Notes: generated from the sequence alone by a model not told the origin. A stretch of 64,000 nt of DNA from Bacteroidota bacterium (GCA_018267285.1 JAFDYU010000012.1:62001-126000), one strand, 5' to 3'; counted from the first letter of the stretch, positions 51,974 to 60,117 are shown. Translations and numbers: made by a program.

Positions 51974-53053
51974 ATGCACAAAAATTTTAAAGGAATAGAA
52001 AAGACCGTTTACGGTCGTGGCAGTTTCAATCAACTCGGAGACATCATCAACGAAAAGAGAAATGACAACGACAAGTTCATGCTCTTCGTAGTAGATAATT
52101 ACTTTAAGGGAAAAGAACTGGAAAAACGAATCCCTTCGAAAAAAGAAGATATTGTTAAGTTTATTGACGTTGAGGCTTACGAACCCACTACCGAACAGAT
52201 CGACAACCTTCGCGATGAAGTAAAAAAATCGAAAGGAATTCCTTCGGCCGTAATCGGTATTGGCGGGGGCTCAATTATGGACATAGCCAAAGCCGTCTCG
52301 TTAATGTTTACCAACGAAGGCTCTTCAACGTTGTATCAAGGATTAAACCTGATCAAGAAACCCGGCATTTATCATATCGGTGTACCTACTATTTCAGGAA
52401 CAGGCGCAGAAGTTTCGATGACTGCCGTGCTCACCGGACCCGAAAAAAAATTAGGGTTAAAATGCGAGTGGACAGTCTTCAACCAAATTGTACTCGATCC
52501 GGAATTGATCTCATCCGTTCCACGCAATTGGTGGTTCTACACGGGTATGGACACCTACATCCATTGTATTGAATCTGAAAATGGAATTTTGAACAACGCC
52601 TACTCGCATTCGTATGCCGAGCAAGCGTTAAAGCTTTGCCGCGATATTTATCTGGGCAACAAAAGCGGGCAGACCGCAGAGAACGATGACAAACTGATGG
52701 TGGCTTCACTTATGGGTGGATTGAGTTTAACTTATTCTGAAGTAGGCGTTTGCCATGCGTTGTCGTACGGTCTATCTAAAATTCTTGGCACACGTCATTG
52801 CTATGCAAATTGTATTGCATTCAATCACCTTCACGATTTCTATGCGGAAGGTGTTACAGAATTTAAAACGATGATTGCAAAACACAAAATTGATCTTCCG
52901 CAAAACTTATCTAAAGACTGGACTGCTGATCAGATCACTGCCATGGCAAAAGTGGCTTACAACCTGCCGCACATGTGGAACCACGCTATCGGACCAGATT
53001 GGAAAGAGAAAATCACGATTGAAAGCATCAGTGAATTGTATCGAAGACTTTAG
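51974..53053 (+). CDS. kdnB: Kdo 8-oxidase KdnB-like iron-containing alcohol dehydrogenase
   Basis: A 359-residue group III-type alcohol dehydrogenase. The NAD site is IGIGGGSIMDIAKAVSLM. Metal ligands lie in MDTYIHCIES, GVCHALSYGLS and GTRHCYANCI, and GVPTISGTGAEVS is also typical. In Shewanella, KdnB oxidises the C8 hydroxyl of Kdo before KdnA adds the amino group. The tight pairing with the kdnA-like gene makes this role likely; the specific substrate is inferred. The stop is followed by a short region of partial inverted repeats before the next gene. Confidence 0.82.
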   Translation: MHKNFKGIEKTVYGRGSFNQLGDIINEKRNDNDKFMLFVVDNYFKGKELEKRIPSKKEDIVKFIDVEAYEPTTEQIDNLRDEVKKSKGIPSAVIGIGGGSIMDIAKAVSLMFTNEGSSTLYQGLNLIKKPGIYHIGVPTISGTGAEVSMTAVLTGPEKKLGLKCEWTVFNQIVLDPELISSVPRNWWFYTGMDTYIHCIESENGILNNAYSHSYAEQALKLCRDIYLGNKSGQTAENDDKLMVASLMGGLSLTYSEVGVCHALSYGLSKILGTRHCYANCIAFNHLHDFYAEGVTEFKTMIAKHKIDLPQNLSKDWTADQITAMAKVAYNLPHMWNHAIGPDWKEKITIESISELYRRL

Positions 53054-53124
53054 ATTTGGACATGAGTGAGATTCGAGGAATGAGGCAATGTTTTTCTCAA
53101 ATCTAGTTACACATCACTCGTACT

Positions 53125-53829
53125 ATGTCTAAGCTCTTCCATTTCAAACAATTTTCTATTAACCACGGCCAATGCGCCATGAAGGTGGGCACCGATGCGG
53201 TGTTGTTGGGTGCGTGGATGAGCTGTGAAGATGCTAAGGATCTTCTCGAGATTGGCACCGGCTCAGGCATAATTGCTCTCATGGCATCCCAGCGTACAAA
53301 AAATGATGCCCACATCGATGCCATTGAAATTGAAAAGGGAGAAGTTGAGCAGGCCAGAGAAAATGTACTAAACTCACCGTGGCCAAAAAAAATTTTTGTT
53401 CATCACGCAGTGCTTCAGAATTACGAAAATAAAACAAAATACGATTTCATTTTCAGTAATCCTCCTTATTTCAATAATAGTCTGCGCTCCCCTGCTCCAC
53501 ATCGAAACCGAACAAGGCACACCCATCAACTGGGTTTTGATGACCTTGTTTTCAACGCTAAGAGGTTGCTTCATCCGCAAGGGAAATTAGCAGTAATACT
53601 TCCGGTAAGCGAAGGAAACAAGTTCAAGGAAATTGCCGCAATACATAATCTTTATTTAATCAGGCAATGCGCTTTTTATTCGCGCGCGCATAAACCTCAG
53701 GAAAGATGGTTGTTAGAATTCGGCCTGAAAGAACAACGTGTTGAGTCCGGTAAATTAGTTTTATACGCGCACGGTAACCAATGGTCGGAAGCATACCGTA
53801 CCTTAACGGGAGAATTTTACATTGAGTAA
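53125..53829 (+). CDS. trmN: tRNA1(Val) A37 N6-methyltransferase-like (TrmN/YfiC)
   Basis: A 234-residue SAM-dependent N6-adenine methyltransferase. The N-terminus FHFKQFSINHGQCAMKVGTD is the family start. Motif I is LLEIGTGSGIIALMASQR, and the catalytic NPPY motif is in YDFIFSNPPYFNNSL. A basic segment after it (APHRNRTRHTHQ) fits tRNA binding. The expected reaction is methylation of A37 in tRNA1(Val); the target is inferred from E. coli. A weak hairpin (TCCCA/TGGGA at 53841-53860) follows. Confidence 0.88.
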   Translation: MSKLFHFKQFSINHGQCAMKVGTDAVLLGAWMSCEDAKDLLEIGTGSGIIALMASQRTKNDAHIDAIEIEKGEVEQARENVLNSPWPKKIFVHHAVLQNYENKTKYDFIFSNPPYFNNSLRSPAPHRNRTRHTHQLGFDDLVFNAKRLLHPQGKLAVILPVSEGNKFKEIAAIHNLYLIRQCAFYSRAHKPQERWLLEFGLKEQRVESGKLVLYAHGNQWSEAYRTLTGEFYIE

Positions 53830-53840
53830 AAACGCAATTT

Positions 53841-53870
53841 TCCCATGCATAAATGTGGGATTTACATTTT
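53841..53870 (+). terminator. Weak possible terminator after trmN
   Basis: TCCCA (53841-53845) pairs with TGGGA (53856-53860), with a T-rich stretch after it. The stem is only five pairs, so the call is tentative. Confidence 0.3.
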
Positions 53871-53887
53871 CTTAACATTTATTTTAT

Positions 53888-53936
53888 ACTGATTATCAGT
53901 TAATTATATTTTTTAACAAAATATGTTTAAACATAT
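53888..53936. promoter_or_regulatory. Two palindromes upstream of the first YceI gene
   Basis: ACTGATTATCAGT (53888-53900) is a 6+1+6 palindrome, and ATATGTTTAAACATAT (53921-53936) is a perfect 16-base palindrome. Both lie 44 to 92 bases before the ATG at 53980. Their size suits a dimeric regulator such as the MarR protein encoded at 55303, but no match to the second YceI leader was seen. Confidence 0.4.
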
Positions 53937-53979
53937 ATTAAGGGTTTTGTGTTAAGATTGCAAAACATAAACTATAACT

Positions 53980-54543
53980 ATGAAAAAAATTACTTTCTTG
54001 ATTGGCGCATTACTAATGATAGGCCTTGCCTCAGCACAAAATTGGTCACTCGACAAGGCACATTCTAAATTAGGTTTTGGCGTAACACACATGCTAATTT
54101 CCGAAGTGGAAGGAAATTTCAACTCATTTGATGCGAAAATCGTTTCAAAATCGGATGACTTTTCAGATGCCGTAATTGAATTAACTGCCGATGTGGCGAG
54201 CATTAATACCAACAACGAAGGCCGGGACAAACACTTGAAAAGTCCGGACTTTTTTGATGCTGAGAAATTCAATTCGCTATCATTCAAAAGCAAGTCTCTG
54301 ACAAAAGTGGAAGGAAAAAAATATAAGCTGGTGGGCGACTTAACCTTACACGGTGTAACCAAAGAGGTGACTCTTGATGTTGTTTTTAACGGCTCAACCA
54401 TTCATCCTTTTAACAAAAAAACGATTGCCGGATTTAAAGTTACCGGGATATTTAAAAGATCAGATTTTGGTGTTGGCACTCCTTCTTCTGTGGTAAGCGA
54501 TGAAGTAGAACTCAGAGCAAATACTGAATTTGTAAAGAGCTGA
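53980..54543 (+). CDS. YceI-family exported protein (copy 1)
   Basis: A 187-residue lipocalin-like protein with a signal peptide (FLIGALLMIGLASAQ). The family features are WSLDKAHSKLGFGVTHMLIS at the start, then DAVIELTADVASINTNNEGRD, HLKSPDFFDAEKFNSLSFKS, GDLTLHGVTKEVTLDV and FKRSDFGVG. YceI proteins bind isoprenoid chains such as quinone precursors in the periplasm; a storage or transport role is known only in general terms. It is one of two tandem copies sharing most motifs. Confidence 0.93.
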   Translation: MKKITFLIGALLMIGLASAQNWSLDKAHSKLGFGVTHMLISEVEGNFNSFDAKIVSKSDDFSDAVIELTADVASINTNNEGRDKHLKSPDFFDAEKFNSLSFKSKSLTKVEGKKYKLVGDLTLHGVTKEVTLDVVFNGSTIHPFNKKTIAGFKVTGIFKRSDFGVGTPSSVVSDEVELRANTEFVKS

Positions 54544-54562
54544 TTTGGGGTTTGTTGTTCGT

Positions 54563-54594
54563 CCGGATTTTAATTTGTCCGGCCGATTTTTTTT
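54563..54594 (+). terminator. Possible terminator between the YceI copies
   Basis: CCGGA (54563-54567) pairs with TCCGG (54578-54582), followed by eight T residues (54587-54594). The stem is short, but the T-run is good. Confidence 0.45.
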
Positions 54595-54607
54595 GTAACT
54601 ATATTTG
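54574..54607 (+). promoter_or_regulatory. Promoter TTTG-N22-TATATTTG for YceI copy 2
   Basis: TTTG at 54574-54577 and TATATTTG at 54600-54607 with 22 bases between, at the upper end of known spacing. The ATG is at 54670. It overlaps the possible terminator of copy 1. Confidence 0.45.
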
Positions 54608-54669
54608 TTCAGACTATAAAATGTACAAGCTATTCTTCTTACAATTTTTATCAACTTAAATTTATACAA

Positions 54670-55239
54670 ATGAAAAAAATAAGTACAATTCTGTTGGCCG
54701 TGTTTGCTGCAAGTACGGTGTCGGCTCAAACTTGGGCACTGGATAAAGCTCATGCTAAACTTGGGTTTAGTGTTACACACATGTTGATTTCAGAAGTTGA
54801 AGGTTCTTTCAAGTCGTTTGATGCCTCCATCACGGCTACCAAAGATGACTTCAGCGATGCCGTAATTGAAATGACAGCCGATGTTAATTCTATAGACACG
54901 AACAACGACTACCGCGACAAGGATTTAAAGAGCGAAAACTACTTTGACGCTGTCAAATTTGGTACACTCACCTTTAAAAGCACTTCAGTTAAAAAAGTGG
55001 ATGGTAAAAATTATAAAGTTACAGGCGACCTAACTATGCACGGAGTGACCAAGTCCGTAGAACTCGATGTTATCCTAAACGGCCCAATTGAACACCCCCG
55101 AAGCAAAAAACTGATAGCCGGCTTTAAGATTACGGGTAAGATTAAACGTAAAGATTTTGGCGTAGGGGAAAAAACTCCCGGAGCTGTAGTTAGCGAAGAG
55201 GTTCATATTTATGCCAACGCGGAGTTTGGCAAAAAATAG
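54670..55239 (+). CDS. YceI-family exported protein (copy 2)
   Basis: A 189-residue paralogue of the gene at 53980-54543, with signal peptide ISTILLAVFAASTVSAQ. Conserved segments include WALDKAHAKLGFSVTHMLIS, DAVIEMTADVNSIDTNNDYR, DLKSENYFDAVKFGTLTFKS and DLTMHGVTKSVELDV. The C-terminus is slightly longer (GEKTPGAVVSEEVHIYANAE). It has its own probable promoter and ends with a strong hairpin, so the two copies may be regulated separately. Ligand unknown, probably an isoprenoid. Confidence 0.93.
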   Translation: MKKISTILLAVFAASTVSAQTWALDKAHAKLGFSVTHMLISEVEGSFKSFDASITATKDDFSDAVIEMTADVNSIDTNNDYRDKDLKSENYFDAVKFGTLTFKSTSVKKVDGKNYKVTGDLTMHGVTKSVELDVILNGPIEHPRSKKLIAGFKITGKIKRKDFGVGEKTPGAVVSEEVHIYANAEFGKK

Positions 55240-55262
55240 ATATCAGGCAACTAATTTTTAAT

Positions 55263-55299
55263 AAAACTGCTTTGCCATACAGGCAAGGCAGTTTTTAAT
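55263..55299 (+). terminator. Strong hairpin terminator after YceI copy 2, also in the marR leader
   Basis: A 14-pair stem (55263-55276 with 55282-55295, one G-U pair) with a 5-base loop and a run of T residues. The marR ATG is at 55303, only eight bases past the stem. The same symmetric sequence could serve as a MarR operator. Confidence 0.82.
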
Positions 55300-55302
55300 T
55301 CC

Positions 55303-55749
55303 ATGAAAATCGAAGAAGAAATTAAACAGAGTAAATTTCAAAGTCCTTTTCAAAAGGCTACCATTAATTTGTTGTTTACGGCCAACTGGCTCGAAGCAAG
55401 CAGCAACAAGTTTTTTAAAGAGTTCGGTATCACCAATCAACAGTTCAATATTTTGCGAATACTACGTGGGCAATCTCCTAAAGCTGTTTCGGGTGCGATG
55501 ATAAAAGAACGGATGTTGGATCAAAATTCGGATATCTCTCGGTTGCTCGACCGTTTAATTGTAAAAAAATACATTTCAAAAACGCCCTGCAAAAGCGACA
55601 AGCGAGCATCCGATGTTAAAATTACCGACAGTGGCCTAAAGATTTTATCGAAGATTGACCAGCGCATCGATGAGATCAACTCATTTCTCAATCTCACAGC
55701 CAAAGAAGCCGACCTCTTGAACGAATTGCTCGACAAAAGCAGAGGTTAA
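55303..55749 (+). CDS. MarR-family transcriptional regulator
   Basis: A 148-residue winged-helix repressor type. The recognition region is NQQFNILRILRGQSPKAVSG, MIKERMLDQNSDISRLLDRL, and the wing SKTPCKSDKRASDVKITDSG. The long N- and C-terminal helices would form the dimer. Ligands are unknown. Its position after the YceI genes suggests that it controls them, with palindromes at 53888-53936 and the hairpin at 55263-55295 as candidate operators. Its stop codon overlaps that of the convergent peptidase in the sequence TTAA. Confidence 0.9.
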   Translation: MKIEEEIKQSKFQSPFQKATINLLFTANWLEASSNKFFKEFGITNQQFNILRILRGQSPKAVSGAMIKERMLDQNSDISRLLDRLIVKKYISKTPCKSDKRASDVKITDSGLKILSKIDQRIDEINSFLNLTAKEADLLNELLDKSRG

Positions 55750-57470
55750 ATTTTTGAAAGCTCTTCTTTTACAAATCCCATAAGCTCACTTATGTACGAG
55801 CGGCTAAAATCAAATTTAATTCCAGCGGCTTTATATATTTCAGGTATGGTTTTCGTGTTACCGAGCCTCAACGCATTTTGGTAAAATTCCAACCCTTTAA
55901 TTTTGTTTTTCTTAAAATTACGCCAAACAGCAATTGCTCCCAGTTGTGCCATACCATATTCGATATAATAAAATGGGACTTCGTATAGATGAAGTTGTTT
56001 TTGCCAAAGATAGTCTTTGGTTGTTTGGAGGCCTGACCAATCGGTTAACGTATCGTTGAACTGATCGAAAATGGAGTTCCAGGCTTTTTTCCTTTCGTCA
56101 AGTGAGTGGTTCTGATTTTCGTAAATCCAATGTTGAAACTTATCAATCGTGGCTACCCACGGCAACGTTTCTATACTATCTTCCAACTGATCGCGCTTAG
56201 CTCTTTTAAGTTCTTTTTCATCCGGAAAAAAAATCGGCCACTCGTCCATCGACAAAAGTTCCATGCTCATCGAAGCCAGCTCGGCCACTTCCATGGGAGG
56301 CGATTTAAAATCTCCCAACTCAAGATCGATGGTAAGAAAATTATGCACAGCATGGCCTCCTTCGTGCATAATGGTGGTCATATCGCGCATGGTAGAAGTG
56401 GCGTTCATAAAAATAAATGGAACTCCAATCTCAGCCAACGGATAGTTGTAACCTCCGGGTGCTTTACCCTTTCGCGACTCTAAATCCAAATGTCCCATCT
56501 TTTTCATAGTTTCAAGGCAACTCCCAAGGTATGGATCTAATCTGTTAAAGACAGAAATGGATTTGTCAATCAAATCTTTTCCATCATTAAATGCTTTGAG
56601 AGGCTCACGCCCCTGCGGATCTACGGCTTTATCCCACGGGCGAAGCTCGGAGACTTTCATCTCTGTTTTTCTCTCTTTGGCAATTTCGTTGAGTACCGGT
56701 ACAACTTCGTTGGCAATGGATTCGTGAAAATCAAAGCAATCTTTGGGTGTGTAATCAAACCGTCCGTAAGCTTTGAATTGGTAATCTCTGAAATTTTTGA
56801 AACCGGCATTTATGGCCACGTTGTGTCGAAGAGAAATCAATTTGGAAAACAGTTCATCAAGCACATCTTTATCTTTGAGCCTTCGCTCAGAAATTTTTTT
56901 AAATACTTCCTCGCGTTTTGCTCGGTCGGTTGATTGCAGCAAAACTCCAGCCTGGGGCAGCGTAAGCTCCCGATCTCCAATGTGTACTGTCATGGCCCCA
57001 GAAATTTCGGCATACTTCTGTGTTTCGGTGGTTATCTCGGTAAAGAGTGGAATGTTTTCTTCACGAAACAATTCAACTTCTTTTTTGATATTTCGAAACA
57101 TCAAATTAAAACCCGGCTGGTGTTCTAGCGCTTTGCTTAGAGTTGAGTCCAATATTTTTTTATTCATTTGATCTGCGTACGGAGCAACATTCGGCTGAAT
57201 ATTTTGCACAAAATCCTGATACGCTTTGCTGTATTCTTCTTTGTCGGTGTAACAAGTCATACGGACGTAACGCCAGCCCATATCTTCGCTTACCACAGAC
57301 TCCAGTTCGCTGCGGTCGCGTAACCATTGTCGAAGTTCCTGCTCCGAATTGATCGCACGGTTAACCAGTTTTTCAAAAAAAGGTTTTAACGTTTCCCAAG
57401 TCGTTACTTTAAAATCTTCAGGAATAAAATTCCTTTTAGGGCGAACGGGTATTTCGGTACTGTGTTTCAT
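55746..57470 (-). CDS. M3-family oligoendopeptidase
   Basis: A 574-residue cytoplasmic zinc peptidase of the oligoendopeptidase F/thimet group, with no signal peptide. The zinc motif is HEGGH (His369, Glu370, His373) in TTIMHEGGHAVHNF, and the third ligand Glu lies shortly downstream in ELASMSMELLSMDEW. GAPGGYNYPL-type sequence (GKAPGGYNYPLAEIGVPFIF) precedes it. It would degrade short peptides. A TTTG-N17-TAAGTTTG promoter lies just upstream and overlaps the terminator of the ribosomal operon. Confidence 0.93.
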   Translation of the reverse strand: MKHSTEIPVRPKRNFIPEDFKVTTWETLKPFFEKLVNRAINSEQELRQWLRDRSELESVVSEDMGWRYVRMTCYTDKEEYSKAYQDFVQNIQPNVAPYADQMNKKILDSTLSKALEHQPGFNLMFRNIKKEVELFREENIPLFTEITTETQKYAEISGAMTVHIGDRELTLPQAGVLLQSTDRAKREEVFKKISERRLKDKDVLDELFSKLISLRHNVAINAGFKNFRDYQFKAYGRFDYTPKDCFDFHESIANEVVPVLNEIAKERKTEMKVSELRPWDKAVDPQGREPLKAFNDGKDLIDKSISVFNRLDPYLGSCLETMKKMGHLDLESRKGKAPGGYNYPLAEIGVPFIFMNATSTMRDMTTIMHEGGHAVHNFLTIDLELGDFKSPPMEVAELASMSMELLSMDEWPIFFPDEKELKRAKRDQLEDSIETLPWVATIDKFQHWIYENQNHSLDERKKAWNSIFDQFNDTLTDWSGLQTTKDYLWQKQLHLYEVPFYYIEYGMAQLGAIAVWRNFKKNKIKGLEFYQNALRLGNTKTIPEIYKAAGIKFDFSRSYISELMGFVKEELSKI

Positions 57471-57483
57471 AAAAATCTATTGC

Positions 57484-57512
57484 CAAACTTATTAAAGTTG
57501 ACTGAAAACAAA
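57484..57512 (-). promoter_or_regulatory. Promoter TTTG-N17-TAAGTTTG for the M3 peptidase
   Basis: On the minus strand, TTTG (57512-57509) and TAAGTTTG (57491-57484) are 17 bases apart. The ATG is at 57470. The TTTG is part of the T-run of the preceding ribosomal terminator. Confidence 0.6.
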
Positions 57513-57545
57513 AAAGCCGAAGATTTCTCCTCGGCTTTCTTTTCA
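57505..57545 (-). terminator. Terminator of the rpsF-rpsR-rplI operon
   Basis: AAAGCCGA (57513-57520) pairs with TCGGCTTT (57531-57538) across a 10-base loop. On the minus strand the stem is followed by TTTTTTGTTTT; the plus side is also T-rich, so it may work in both directions. Confidence 0.85.
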
Positions 57546-57555
57546 AGTATTTTAT

Positions 57556-57999
57556 TTATTCGGCCAACACCGATACCTGGATGTTGTGCTTCACTTCTTT
57601 GTGAAGGTCCAGAAGCGCAGTGTAAGTTCCTAATTCCTTAGGCTGTTCTTTGAAGCTGATCTTCCTGCGGTCAACGTCAAAACCTTTGGCTTTGAGGGCA
57701 TCGCTTACTTGAAGCGAAGTTACCGCACCAAAAATCTTTCCGGTTTCGCCTGCTTTTGTGCGAAGCTCTACGGTGAGCTCGCCAATTTTAGCGGCTAGGT
57801 TTTCGGCATCTTGCTTAATTTTGGCCGCCTTGTGTGCAGCTTGGCGAATATCTTCGGCTACTCTCTTTTTATTAGACTCATTTGCAATCAAAGCAACCCC
57901 GTTAGGGATAAGATAATTGCGGCCGTAGCCCGGCTTTACTTTTACAGTATCGTTTTTGTAACCAAGCCCTGTTACATCCTGTGTCAAAATCACTTCCAT
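57556..57999 (-). CDS. rplI: 50S ribosomal protein L9
   Basis: A 147-residue large-subunit protein with the N-terminal MEVILTQDVTGLGYKNDTVKVKPGY region, shown in part, and NYLIPNGVALIA, then a long connecting helix and the C-terminal domain GKIFGAVTSLQVSDALKAKG. It binds 23S rRNA near the L1 stalk. It is the last gene of rpsF-rpsR-rplI, 19 bases after rpsR, and ends before a clear terminator. Confidence 0.96.
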   Translation of the reverse strand: MEVILTQDVTGLGYKNDTVKVKPGYGRNYLIPNGVALIANESNKKRVAEDIRQAAHKAAKIKQDAENLAAKIGELTVELRTKAGETGKIFGAVTSLQVSDALKAKGFDVDRRKISFKEQPKELGTYTALLDLHKEVKHNIQVSVLAE

Positions 58000-58018
58000 G
58001 GTATTACAAGGGTTTAGG

Positions 58019-58270
58019 TTATTTCATTTGATCGGCCAAATACGGCAGTATAGCAATATGTCTAGCACGCTTTACAGCTTGCGACACTTTCTTCTGGAAT
58101 TTCCAGCTTGTGCCCGTAAGCCTGCGGGGAAGTATCTTGCCTTGCTCGTTAATAAATTTTAAAAGAAAATCGGGGTCTTTGTAGTCGATGTACTTGATCC
58201 CATTCTTTTTAAAGCGGCAGTATTTAGGTTTTATCTCTGCACGCTTAATTGGTTCATTCATTAGTGTCAT
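58019..58270 (-). CDS. rpsR: 30S ribosomal protein S18
   Basis: An 83-residue small-subunit protein. [40 protein letters not shown] and [12 protein letters not shown] are typical. S18 forms a dimer with S6 on the platform of the 30S subunit. Its ATG overlaps the rpsF stop (ATGA), so translation of the partners is coupled. Confidence 0.97.
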   Translation of the reverse strand: MTLMNEPIKRAEIKPKYCRFKKNGIKYIDYKDPDFLLKFINEQGKILPRRLTGTSWKFQKKVSQAVKRARHIAILPYLADQMK

Positions 58271-58647
58271 GCTTCTACCCTCTCTCGTTTAGGTGCAACA
58301 GTCTTTTTTGTACGGTTAAACTCGCCTTTCTTTCTGCGCACGTTGTATGCTACGGCATGTTTATCTAGTGCTACAGTGAGGAAGCGCATCACCGATTCAT
58401 CACGTCTGAATTCGGTTTCAAGGGTGTTGATGATGTCGGTGTTCTCTGTCGCAAATTCGATCAGGTTGTAAAAGCCGGTGGACTTGTTTTGGATGGGATA
58501 AGCCATCTTTTTCAGTCCCCAAAACTCTTTGTTGATGATCTCGGCCTTGGCCTTGGTCACCACCTTCACAAATTTCTCGACAGCATCCTTTGCCTGATCT
58601 TCAGACAAAACGGGATTGAGAATGAATACTGTCTCGTAATTGTTCAT
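58267..58647 (-). CDS. rpsF: 30S ribosomal protein S6
   Basis: A 126-residue protein with the S6 start [40 protein letters not shown] and the strand [13 protein letters not shown]. The C-terminal ~25 residues are basic and extended ([21 protein letters not shown], in part), as often seen in Bacteroidota. First gene of the operon, with a perfect promoter just upstream. Confidence 0.96.
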   Translation of the reverse strand: MNNYETVFILNPVLSEDQAKDAVEKFVKVVTKAKAEIINKEFWGLKKMAYPIQNKSTGFYNLIEFATENTDIINTLETEFRRDESVMRFLTVALDKHAVAYNVRRKKGEFNRTKKTVAPKRERVEA

Positions 58648-58671
58648 GAATTATTTGTTTTTAATGGGGTG

Positions 58672-58703
58672 CAAAGGTAAAAAACTGTATTGGAATACCC
58701 AAA
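58672..58703 (-). promoter_or_regulatory. Promoter TTTG-N20-TACCTTTG for the S6 operon
   Basis: On the minus strand, TTTG (58703-58700) and TACCTTTG (58679-58672) are 20 bases apart, a full match to the Bacteroidota housekeeping consensus. The rpsF ATG is at 58647, leaving a short leader of about 20 bases. Confidence 0.78.
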
Positions 58704-58745
58704 AAATCTTCAAAATGAAGTTTTTTGCACCTACTCTGCTAAAAA

Positions 58746-60089
58746 CTAAACCCCTAAATAATTAAATGGGGATATATTCTTCAATTTTTCTTTTAATATA
58801 GGTGTAATAGCCAGATTGTCTATAAAAGTATGGATGGACTCTTTTGTAATCTTTTCATTTTTACGGGTGAGTTCTTTCAATGCTTCATAGGGGTTTGGAT
58901 AGCCTTCTTTACGCAAAATAGTTTGGATAGCTTCCGCCACAACGGCCCAGTTTTCTTCGAGGTCTTGATCAATTGCCGTTTTGTTTAGTTCCAGTTTTGA
59001 AATACCTTTTTGCAACGATTTTAAGGCGATCCAGGTGTGGCCCATTGGTACGCCAATATTTCTTAATACGGTTGAATCGGTGAGGTCGCGTTGCAGTCGT
59101 GAAACGGGGAGCTTTGCCGACAAGTGTTCGAACAGTGCGTTTGCCAATCCTAGGTTTCCCTCCGCATTTTCAAAGTCGATGGGGTTAACCTTGTGCGGCA
59201 TGGCACTGCTGCCAATCTCCCCAGCTTTTATCTTTTGTTTGAAATAATTCATCGAAACATACTGCCATACATCACGACTGTAATCTAAGAGAATAGTGTT
59301 GATGCGCTTCAGGTTATCGAACAGCGCTGCGAGGTTGTCGTAATGTTCGATCTGCGTAGTGGGGTGGCTGCGTTCCAGGCCTAAATATTTTTTTACAAAA
59401 AGATTTCCAAAATCTATCCAATTAATTTCAGGGTATGCCACATGATGTGCATTGAAATTTCCCGTAGCTCCCCCAAATTTTGCCGAGTTTGGAATGGTTT
59501 TTAAAAGCACTAATTGTTTTTTTATGCGTTCGCAAAAAACAGTTATCTCTTTCCCCAACCTAGTGGGCGATGCGGGCTGGCCGTGGGTACGTGCCAGCAT
59601 GGCAACATCTTTCCATTCGTTTGCTTGATGATCTAATGCGAGAATGAGTTTGTTCAATTCCGGTAAAAATTCCTTGTCTAAAAAATCTTTGATCAGTAAC
59701 GGAGTTGCCGTATTATTAATGTCTTGCGATGTCAGGCCAAAGTGGATAAACTCTTTAAAAGCGGAAAGCCCGAGCTGGTCAAACCGGTCTTTAATAAAAT
59801 ACTCTACTGCCTTCACATCGTGGTTGGTGATCTTTTCAGTTTCTTTGATTTTAAATGCCTCTGCATCGGTAAACTCTTTGTAAACCTTTCGCAGTATGTC
59901 AACTTTTTCTTTTGGAAAGTTTTTTAATTCATTCAATGGCAGTTCGCAGAGTGCAATAAAGTATTCTATCTCCACCAATATGCGGTAACGAATCAAAGCA
60001 TACTCTGAAAAATAGGCCGAAAGCTGTTTTGTGTTTTCAAAATAGCGGCCATCGATGGGCGAAATGGCTGTGAGTGAATTAAGTAGCAC
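58746..60089 (-). CDS. purB: Adenylosuccinate lyase
   Basis: A 447-residue fumarase/aspartase-family lyase acting twice in purine synthesis (SAICAR to AICAR, and adenylosuccinate to AMP). The N-terminus is AISPIDGRYFENTKQLSAYF. FIHFGLTSQDINNTATPLL and MLARTHGQPASPTRLGKEI follow. The catalytic signature is GSSAMPHKVNPIDFENAEGN, with the flexible-loop serine. Length is typical of the longer purB type. It is upstream of the S6 operon on the same strand with its own promoter motif. Confidence 0.95.
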   Translation of the reverse strand: MLLNSLTAISPIDGRYFENTKQLSAYFSEYALIRYRILVEIEYFIALCELPLNELKNFPKEKVDILRKVYKEFTDAEAFKIKETEKITNHDVKAVEYFIKDRFDQLGLSAFKEFIHFGLTSQDINNTATPLLIKDFLDKEFLPELNKLILALDHQANEWKDVAMLARTHGQPASPTRLGKEITVFCERIKKQLVLLKTIPNSAKFGGATGNFNAHHVAYPEINWIDFGNLFVKKYLGLERSHPTTQIEHYDNLAALFDNLKRINTILLDYSRDVWQYVSMNYFKQKIKAGEIGSSAMPHKVNPIDFENAEGNLGLANALFEHLSAKLPVSRLQRDLTDSTVLRNIGVPMGHTWIALKSLQKGISKLELNKTAIDQDLEENWAVVAEAIQTILRKEGYPNPYEALKELTRKNEKITKESIHTFIDNLAITPILKEKLKNISPFNYLGV

Positions 60090-60109
60090 GGTGGGTTGTA
60101 TTTATTCCT

Positions 60110-60117
60110 CAAAAATA
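60110..60117 (-). promoter_or_regulatory. -7 element TATTTTTG upstream of purB
   Basis: TAnnTTTG match on the minus strand, 20 bases before the purB ATG (60089). No clear TTTG at -33. Confidence 0.45.
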
